A DNA stretch of 10,822 nt from Terrimesophilobacter sp036565765 (GTDB lineage: Bacteria; Actinomycetota; Actinomycetes; Actinomycetales; Microbacteriaceae). This document shows positions 6,522-10,822 of this stretch, piece by piece. A program made the translations under genes and the position numbers. The notes under the pieces are model-generated. The model searched no databases. It was not told the DNA's origin and worked only from the letters and a program-made list of their open reading frames with translations. The stretch lies in assembly GCF_036565765.1 (NCBI RefSeq), contig NZ_DATCXP010000050.1, one strand, 5' to 3'. Positions within the stretch are counted from its first letter, which is position 1. The number at the start of each line of letters is the position of its first letter.

Positions 6522-8231
6522 ATGACTGCTGACAACTCGGCCGCCCGTGCTACAAGCACAGAGGCTGCCCGCACACCCACTGCCATCGATGCGATCGCCG
6601 AGGAGTGGGTCACCACTCTTGCCGACCTCGACCCGGACGTCGCCATCTGGATCGGTATCCCCGGCCGCTACGAGGAGTACGGCGACCTGTCGCCGACCGG
6701 ACACGAACGTCTCATTGCCGAGGCGAAGAAGGTCCTCGCGAAACTCGAAGCGACAGAAGCGGCCGATGATGTCGACTGGGTGACGAAGACCGACATGACA
6801 AGTGACCTGACCCTCGACATCGAGGCCTCGGATGCCGGGCTGTGGAAGCGCGATGTGAACGTGATCGCGTCGCCGGCCCAGGGAATCCGGGACACCTTCG
6901 ACCTCATGGCGCACGACACGCCCGAGGACTGGTCGACGATCGCCGGCCGGCTCGGCAATCTGCCCGGCGCGATCGACGGTTACATTCAGACGCTCCGGCT
7001 CGGGATCAAGGACGGTTCCGTCCCGGCCCGTCGCCAGGTGACCGAGGTGCTCGAGCAGGCCCGCAAGCACGCCGCCAAGGACGGGTTCTTCTTCTCATTC
7101 GCCGGATCCGCGGCAGCGGCCGACGGTGTCGACCTTCCGGATTCGCTCAAGGCGGATCTGCAGAAGGGTGCAGAGGCTTCCGCCGCCGCCTACCAGAAGC
7201 TCGCCGACTTCTTCGAAAGCGAGCTCGCGCCTGCCGCGGGCGACACCGACGGCATCGGTCGAGAACTGTACGCGCTGCAGTCGCGCCGCTTCCTCGGCGC
7301 GAAGATCGACCTCGACGAGACCTACCAGTGGGGCATCGAAGAGCTCGCCCGCATGGTCGAGGAGCAGACCAGGATCGCCGGGGAGATCAAGCCGGGCGCG
7401 AGCGTCGAGGAGGCCATCGCCATCCTCGAGGCGGACGAGAGCCGCAAGCTGCACGGCACCGATGAGCTGCAGAAGTGGATGCAGAAGCTCAGCGACACGG
7501 CCGTCGCCGAACTCTCGAAGTCGCACTTCGACATCCCGGACCCGGTGAAGAAACTCGAGTGCATGATCGCCCCGACCCAGGAGGGCGGCATCTACTACAC
7601 CAGCCCGAGCGACGATTTCTCACGCGCCGGACGGATGTGGTGGTCGGTGCCAGAGGGCGTCACCGAGTTCGACACCTGGCGTGAGACCACGACGGTCTAC
7701 CACGAGGGAGTTCCCGGGCACCACCTGCAGCTCGGCCAGGCCGTGTACAACCGCGCGAAGCTGAACACCTGGCGACGCCAACTCGCGGGCACGAGCGGCC
7801 ACGCGGAGGGTTGGGCTCTTTACGCAGAGCGGCTCATGGAGGAGCTCGGCTACCTCGACGACCCGGGCGACCGCCTCGGAATGCTCGACGGTCAGCGTAT
7901 GCGCGCCGCACGCGTCGTGCTCGACATCGGCGTGCACCTAGGCAAGCCGCGTCTGGACGGCACCGGCGTATGGGAGTACGACTACGCCTTCGACTTCATG
8001 AAGAAGAACGTCAACATGAACGAGCCGTTCGTGAAGTTCGAGGTGAACCGGTACTTCGGCTGGCCAGGACAGGCCCCCGCCTACAAGGTCGGTCAGCGCA
8101 TCTGGGAGCAGATCCGCGACGAGTACAAGGCGCGCGAGGGCGCGGCGTTCGACATCAAGGAGTTCCACCGCAGGGCGCTCGATCTGGGCGGTGTCGGCCT
8201 CGACACTCTCAAGTCGGCGCTGCTCAAGTAG
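6522..8231 (+). CDS. DUF885 family protein, putative zinc metallopeptidase
   Basis: The 569-residue product belongs to the DUF885 family (PF05960), large soluble helical proteins thought to be metal-dependent carboxypeptidase-like enzymes; the substrate is unknown. The family signature is TVYHEGVPGHHLQ, with His394, Glu395, His400 and His401, followed by GHAEGWALYAERLMEELG with His427 and Glu429. These give an H-E-x4-H plus downstream Glu arrangement, a variant of the HExxH gluzincin site. Other typical pieces are GGIYYTSP, the segment DGQRMRAARVVLDIGVHLG, and near the C terminus YFGWPGQAPAYKVGQ. No signal peptide or membrane segment is visible, so it should be cytoplasmic. ATG 6522 is chosen for its position 6 bases after a -10 box. 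It is the first gene of the polA-rpsA interval and shows no sequence link to polA function. Family assignment is secure; peptidase activity is inference. Confidence 0.88.
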   Translation: MTADNSAARATSTEAARTPTAIDAIAEEWVTTLADLDPDVAIWIGIPGRYEEYGDLSPTGHERLIAEAKKVLAKLEATEAADDVDWVTKTDMTSDLTLDIEASDAGLWKRDVNVIASPAQGIRDTFDLMAHDTPEDWSTIAGRLGNLPGAIDGYIQTLRLGIKDGSVPARRQVTEVLEQARKHAAKDGFFFSFAGSAAAADGVDLPDSLKADLQKGAEASAAAYQKLADFFESELAPAAGDTDGIGRELYALQSRRFLGAKIDLDETYQWGIEELARMVEEQTRIAGEIKPGASVEEAIAILEADESRKLHGTDELQKWMQKLSDTAVAELSKSHFDIPDPVKKLECMIAPTQEGGIYYTSPSDDFSRAGRMWWSVPEGVTEFDTWRETTTVYHEGVPGHHLQLGQAVYNRAKLNTWRRQLAGTSGHAEGWALYAERLMEELGYLDDPGDRLGMLDGQRMRAARVVLDIGVHLGKPRLDGTGVWEYDYAFDFMKKNVNMNEPFVKFEVNRYFGWPGQAPAYKVGQRIWEQIRDEYKAREGAAFDIKEFHRRALDLGGVGLDTLKSALLK

Positions 8232-8274
8232 CGCGGTTGCGGAGCAGTCGCCGACGCAGTCTCCCAATGAGGCT

Positions 8275-8493
8275 GTGCTCGGCGATTCCCTGGACTCGCT
8301 GCGTGGTCGATTTGATCGCAGTATCCGGGTTCCTGCCGCGGTCGTGCCCCGCGCGAGTCTCGTGGAGCGTTTCGACGACGAGAGCGGCCTCCAGCACGTG
8401 GAGGTGATCATGACGATGCCTCTGCTCGGTAGGGTCTATGAGTATGCGGGCTTCTTCCGCTACGAGGTTCGAGCAGGGGAGTCCGCCCAGTGA
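8275..8493 (+). pseudogene. C-terminal remnant of a DUF4166 protein, overlapping the epimerase start
   Basis: The frame ending at TGA 8491-8493 encodes a short protein whose last about 55 residues (RVPAAVVPRASLVERFDDE, then HVEVIMTMPLLGRVYEYAGFF) resemble the end of DUF4166 domains. Full DUF4166 domains are, from memory, roughly 180 residues, so most of the N-terminal part is missing; upstream sequence runs straight into the intact DUF885 gene, so it is a truncation and not a frameshift. The start is uncertain: GTG 8275 gives 72 residues, GTG 8191 inside DUF885 gives 100, and ATG 8410 gives 27. Only ATG 8410 has a Shine-Dalgarno, and it is perfect (GGAGGTGATC, 8400-8409). The TGA overlaps the epimerase GTG as GTGA (8490-8493), suggesting translational coupling. 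It may be a decaying gene kept for that coupling or a real small protein. The DUF4166 call rests on remembered family patterns. Confidence 0.5.
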
Positions 8494-9470
8494 GTCGGAG
8501 AGTCGTCATCGCCGGCGCGAGTGGGTTCATGGGGGCCCACTTCGTCGAGTATTTTCGGGAAAGCGGCGCCGAGGTCGCGACGATCGGGCGCAGTGCGACG
8601 CGGTCAGGTCAGGCTGCGCGCTGGGGTCAGACGGCGGCGATCACGGATCTGCTCGAGGGGGCGGATCTGCTCGTGAACCTCGCCGGCAAGAGCGTGAACT
8701 GCCGCTACAACGAGTCGAACCGGGCGGAGATCCTGCGCTCCCGCGTCGACACGACCGCAGAGCTCGCCGAGGCGATCCGTGCCTGTGATGTACCGCCGAC
8801 GCTCTGGGTGAACTCGTCGACCGCCACGATCTACCGCCACGCCGAGGATCGGCCGATGGGGGAGTCGGACGGCGAGCTCGGCGAGGGATTCTCGGTCGAG
8901 GTCGCCAGGGCGTGGGAGTCGGCTTTCTTCGCGGGGGAGCTGCCCGGCACGAGGCGCGTCGCACTGCGGTCGGCGATCGTGCTCGGTCGCGGCGGGGCCC
9001 TCACCCCCATGCTGAGGCTTGCGAGGCTCGGACTCGGAGGACCGCAGTTCGACGGCCATTGGATACCCACGAGAGCGAGGCTGGCTGCGGGCACTTTCCA
9101 CCGTTTCCGTGCGCGTGGCGGTCGCCAGAAATTCAGCTGGATCCACATCGATGACGTGCTCGGGATCATCGAGTTCCTGCAGGATCGCGGCGACCTGGAC
9201 GGTGTGTTCAACGCGGCGGCGCCGAACCCGACGGACAACCGCACCCTCATGCGCTCGATCCGCACGGTGCTCGGGATTCCTGCTGGTCTTCCCGCATTCC
9301 GTTGGATGACGGAACTCGGCGCGATCGGCATCCGCACCGAGACCGAGCTCATCCTGAAGAGCCGCTGGGTCGTTCCGGAGCGGTTGTCGGCGGCAGGGTT
9401 TAGCTTCGAGTATCCCGATCTGGAGCAGGCGTTGCGCCAGATCGCCGGAAGCCATAAATCGTGGCACTGA
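8490..9470 (+). CDS. NAD(P)-dependent epimerase, TIGR01777/DUF1731 type
   Basis: The 326-residue product is an extended short-chain dehydrogenase/reductase of the TIGR01777 group (Epimerase domain plus C-terminal DUF1731), related to YfcH and SulA-like proteins; substrate and pathway are unknown. The Rossmann motif GASGFMG occupies residues 9-15. LVNLAGKSVNCRYNESNRAEILRSR is the family counterpart of LAG-x-RW-x-R-x-I-x-SR, followed by VNSSTATIYRHAEDRP, LRSAIVLGRGGALTPMLRL and FSWIHIDDV (215-223). The C-terminal DUF1731 part runs from FNAAAPNPTDNRTLM to the end. Between GGPQ (183-186) and FSWIH there are 28 basic, aromatic residues, more than I expect in typical members. The start GTG 8490 has GGGGAG eight bases ahead (8476-8481) and overlaps the stop of the DUF4166 remnant. 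The VOC gene follows after a tandem repeat that begins inside the last codons. Confidence 0.85.
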   Translation: MSRRVVIAGASGFMGAHFVEYFRESGAEVATIGRSATRSGQAARWGQTAAITDLLEGADLLVNLAGKSVNCRYNESNRAEILRSRVDTTAELAEAIRACDVPPTLWVNSSTATIYRHAEDRPMGESDGELGEGFSVEVARAWESAFFAGELPGTRRVALRSAIVLGRGGALTPMLRLARLGLGGPQFDGHWIPTRARLAAGTFHRFRARGGRQKFSWIHIDDVLGIIEFLQDRGDLDGVFNAAAPNPTDNRTLMRSIRTVLGIPAGLPAFRWMTELGAIGIRTETELILKSRWVVPERLSAAGFSFEYPDLEQALRQIAGSHKSWH

Positions 9471-9486
9471 GGAGTGGCACTGAGGA
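9461..9486 (+). repeat. 13-bp perfect tandem duplication at the epimerase/VOC junction
   Basis: GTGGCACTGAGGA occurs twice head to tail (9461-9473 and 9474-9486), followed by GTGACATG, a partial third echo. Each copy carries a TGA and part of a GGAG Shine-Dalgarno. The first TGA (9468-9470) ends the epimerase; the second copy supplies the ribosome binding site of the VOC gene. Because 13 is not a multiple of 3, the duplication changed the relative frame of the two genes. Confidence 0.9.
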
Positions 9487-9491
9487 GTGAC

Positions 9492-9890
9492 ATGTCCGTT
9501 CGCTGGTATTCCGTCGTCATCGATTCCCACGACGTTGCGGCCCAGTCGCGCTGGTGGGCGCAGGTTCTCGATTGGCGCCTCGTCTACGACTCGGAGGACG
9601 AAGCGGTCATCGTTCCGCCGCGTGCCCTCGACGAATCGAAAGACATTCCGCTCGACGAGCAGGGACCGGGCCTCGTGTTCGTTTCTGTGCCGGAAGGCAA
9701 GACGGTCAAGAACCGACTTCACCTCGATCTCGCACCGGGACCGGATGACGACCAGGCCGCCGAGGTGCAGCGCCTGATCGACCTCGGCGCCCGCCGCGTG
9801 AACGTGGGCCAGGACGAGAGCGCGGTGAGCTGGGTGGTCATGGCCGACCCAGAAGGCAACGAGTTCTGCGTCCTGTCGGCACGGGGCTGA
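9492..9890 (+). CDS. VOC-superfamily (glyoxalase-like) protein
   Basis: The 132-residue product is a small protein of the vicinal oxygen chelate superfamily, closest in appearance to the Glyoxalase_6 group. It shows the paired beta-alpha-beta-beta-beta pattern: RWYSVVIDSHD followed by SRWWAQVLDWRLVYD in the first half, and NRLHLDLAPG then VVMADPEGNEFCVL in the second. His77 and Glu124 are at the usual metal-ligand positions. The substrate cannot be told; members include dioxygenases, isomerases, resistance proteins and many of unknown role. ATG 9492 is preferred over GTG 9474 because GAGGAG (9482-9487) lies four bases ahead, the protein then starts with the family's first strand, and GTG 9474 lies inside a tandem duplication. 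It is 21 bases after the epimerase stop on the same strand, so the two are probably cotranscribed. Confidence 0.82.
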   Translation: MSVRWYSVVIDSHDVAAQSRWWAQVLDWRLVYDSEDEAVIVPPRALDESKDIPLDEQGPGLVFVSVPEGKTVKNRLHLDLAPGPDDDQAAEVQRLIDLGARRVNVGQDESAVSWVVMADPEGNEFCVLSARG

Positions 9891-9913
9891 GCGCGCGATG
9901 CGGGCGCGTCCCG
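9882..9913 (+). terminator. Weak hairpin after the VOC gene, possible terminator
   Basis: CGGGGC (9882-9887) can pair with GTCCCG (9908-9913), with one G-T pair, enclosing a second GC stem CGCGC/GCGCG (9892-9896 with 9904-9908) as a competing fold. There is no T-run after it, so intrinsic termination is doubtful, but it is the only structure separating the VOC gene from the rpsA promoter. Confidence 0.25.
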
Positions 9914-9931
9914 AATCCTGCACGGCGATCG

Positions 9932-9961
9932 TTGGCACCTCGCCCGCGGAAACGCTAAGCT
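9932..9961 (+). promoter_or_regulatory. Promoter of rpsA
   Basis: TTGGCA (9932-9937) and TAAGCT (9956-9961) are separated by 18 bases, a good housekeeping-sigma match and the only promoter in the window with a convincing -35. Transcription would start near 9968, giving a leader of about 96 bases before the rpsA ATG. Confidence 0.65.
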
Positions 9962-10063
9962 GGAATGTCACGTCTGTGACGTCCTATCCGCCTGCCATGG
10001 CGAACATCCAAAGCAAAAGTTCGCTCGTGGCCTGAACCATGTCCATCCTGGAGCAACTACTAC
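9962..10063 (+). promoter_or_regulatory. rpsA 5' leader with terminal hairpin and a 12-codon upstream ORF
   Basis: Unlike the leaderless genes here, rpsA has a long leader. GTCAC (9967-9971) and GTGAC (9976-9980) form a hairpin with loop GTCT right at the predicted mRNA 5' end; an A-T pair and a T-G pair can extend it. An ATG at 9997 opens a short frame, MANIQSKSSLVA, ending at TGA 10033-10035, 28 bases before the rpsA ATG, with no Shine-Dalgarno of its own. A second ATG at 10039 runs out of frame over the rpsA start. The rpsA Shine-Dalgarno GGAG is at 10050-10053. A regulatory role is inference; in E. coli, S1 represses its own translation through the rpsA leader. Confidence 0.45.
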
Positions 10064-10822
10064 ATGACAATCGCAACGACCGACAGGGCACCCAAGCAGG
10101 TCGCCATCAACGACATTGGATCTGCTGAAGATTTTCTCGCCGCGGTCGAAAAGACGTTGAAGTTTTTCAACGACGGAGACCTCATCGAAGGCATCGTCGT
10201 CAAGATCGACCGTGACGAGGTTCTCCTCGACGTCGGTTACAAGACCGAGGGTGTCATCCCCTCCCGCGAACTCTCCATCAAGCACGACGTCGACCCCTCA
10301 GAGGTCGTCCAGGTCGGCGACAGCGTCGAGGCGCTCGTTCTCCAGAAGGAGGACAAGGAAGGTCGCCTCATCCTGTCCAAGAAGCGCGCCCAGTACGAGC
10401 GCGCCTGGGGCGACGTGGAGAAGATCAAGGATGACGACGGCGTCGTCACCGGAACCGTCATCGAGGTCGTCAAGGGCGGCCTGATCGTCGACATCGGCCT
10501 CCGCGGATTCCTCCCGGCCTCGCTCATCGAGTTGCGCCGCGTCCGCGACCTCACGCCGTACCTCGGCCAGGAGATCGAGGCGAAGATCCTCGAGCTCGAC
10601 AAGAACCGCAACAACGTTGTGCTGTCGCGCCGCGCGCTGCTGGAGCAGACGCAGAGCGAGAGCCGCAGCTCCTTCCTCGGAAACCTCGCCAAGGGCCAGG
10701 TCCGCAAGGGCGTCGTCTCCTCGATCGTCAACTTCGGTGCGTTCGTCGATCTCGGCGGCGTCGACGGGCTCGTCCACGTCTCCGAGCTCAGCTGGAAGCA
10801 CATCGAGCACGCGAGCGAGGTC
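10064..10822 (+). CDS. rpsA: 30S ribosomal protein S1, 3'-truncated by the window edge
   Basis: S1 binds mRNA on the 30S subunit and helps it engage structured or weakly initiated messages. The first 253 codons are present, open to the last base. The start is ATG 10064 with GGAG at 10050-10053; the next residues (VAINDIGSAEDFLAAVEKT near 13-31) match mycobacterial RpsA closely. S1 (OB-fold) domain 1 is at about residues 38-108 (GDLIEGIVVKIDRDEVLLDVGYKTEGVIP), domain 2 at about 126-190 (GTVIEVVKGGLIVDIGLRGFLPAS, then NNVVLSRR), and domain 3 begins near 211 (RKGVVSSIVNFGAFVDLGGVDGLVHVSELSW). The remaining domain or domains and the C-terminal tail lie outside the window. It has its own promoter and leader, so it is not dependent on the VOC gene transcript. 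coaE is the expected downstream neighbour by analogy with mycobacteria, but is not visible here. Confidence 0.97.
   Translation, partial: MTIATTDRAPKQVAINDIGSAEDFLAAVEKTLKFFNDGDLIEGIVVKIDRDEVLLDVGYKTEGVIPSRELSIKHDVDPSEVVQVGDSVEALVLQKEDKEGRLILSKKRAQYERAWGDVEKIKDDDGVVTGTVIEVVKGGLIVDIGLRGFLPASLIELRRVRDLTPYLGQEIEAKILELDKNRNNVVLSRRALLEQTQSESRSSFLGNLAKGQVRKGVVSSIVNFGAFVDLGGVDGLVHVSELSWKHIEHASEV

Noticed and set aside
3741..7070. Minus-strand open frame of over 1100 codons opposite polA and the start of DUF885
   Set aside because: It is antisense to strongly recognisable coding sequence, its translation is rich in Arg, Asp, Val, Leu and Glu runs with no domain, and such long antisense frames are usual in high-GC genomes.
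9474..9491. Alternative VOC start at GTG 9474
   Set aside because: It lies inside the 13-bp duplication and adds six residues ahead of the normal first strand; ATG 9492 has a good GAGGAG.
1..10822. CRISPR arrays, insertion sequences, phage genes or a defence island
   Set aside because: No regularly spaced repeats, transposase or integrase motifs, or terminal inverted repeats were seen. Gene content is housekeeping plus a few uncharacterised metabolic proteins.

Overview
The window looks like ordinary core chromosome of a high-GC actinobacterium, most likely a member of the Microbacteriaceae. The reasons are high GC with G/C-ending codons, several apparently leaderless genes preceded by a TA(A/G)GCT -10 box, actinobacterial signatures in PolA and RpsA, and the backbone order pyk - pdtaR - polA - rpsA, which is (from memory) also the order in Mycobacterium tuberculosis. 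The genus cannot be fixed from the sequence alone.

Layout, left to right. The window opens inside gltD (glutamate synthase small subunit, 5' end missing), followed on the same strand by pyk (pyruvate kinase). A tRNA-Leu(CAA) lies on the minus strand just after pyk. Divergent from it is a pdtaR-like response regulator (REC + ANTAR). This converges on a minus-strand YdiI/MenI-like hotdog thioesterase, and the two genes share one CTAG as both stop codons. Divergent from the thioesterase comes polA (DNA polymerase I, apparently without proofreading), then a DUF885 putative metallopeptidase. Next is a short C-terminal remnant of a DUF4166 protein whose stop overlaps the GTG of a TIGR01777/DUF1731-type NAD(P) epimerase. 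A small glyoxalase-like (VOC) protein follows directly after a 13-bp tandem duplication. A 173-bp gap holds a promoter and structured leader for rpsA (ribosomal protein S1), which runs off the right edge.

How the genes relate. This is mainly housekeeping: nitrogen assimilation (gltD), lower glycolysis (pyk), RNA-level regulation (pdtaR), probably menaquinone-related CoA ester hydrolysis (thioesterase), repair and lagging-strand maturation (polA), and translation (rpsA). The polA-rpsA interval carries four reading frames of uncharacterised or loosely defined function (DUF885, DUF4166 remnant, epimerase, VOC), of which the last three look like one transcription and translation unit.

I see no CRISPR array, insertion sequence, phage or defence system. 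The points most worth a second look are the shared leaderless promoter pattern, the DUF4166 remnant with a perfect internal Shine-Dalgarno feeding the epimerase start, the unusual residues in PolA, the structured rpsA leader with a 12-codon upstream ORF, and the tandem repeat at the epimerase/VOC junction.
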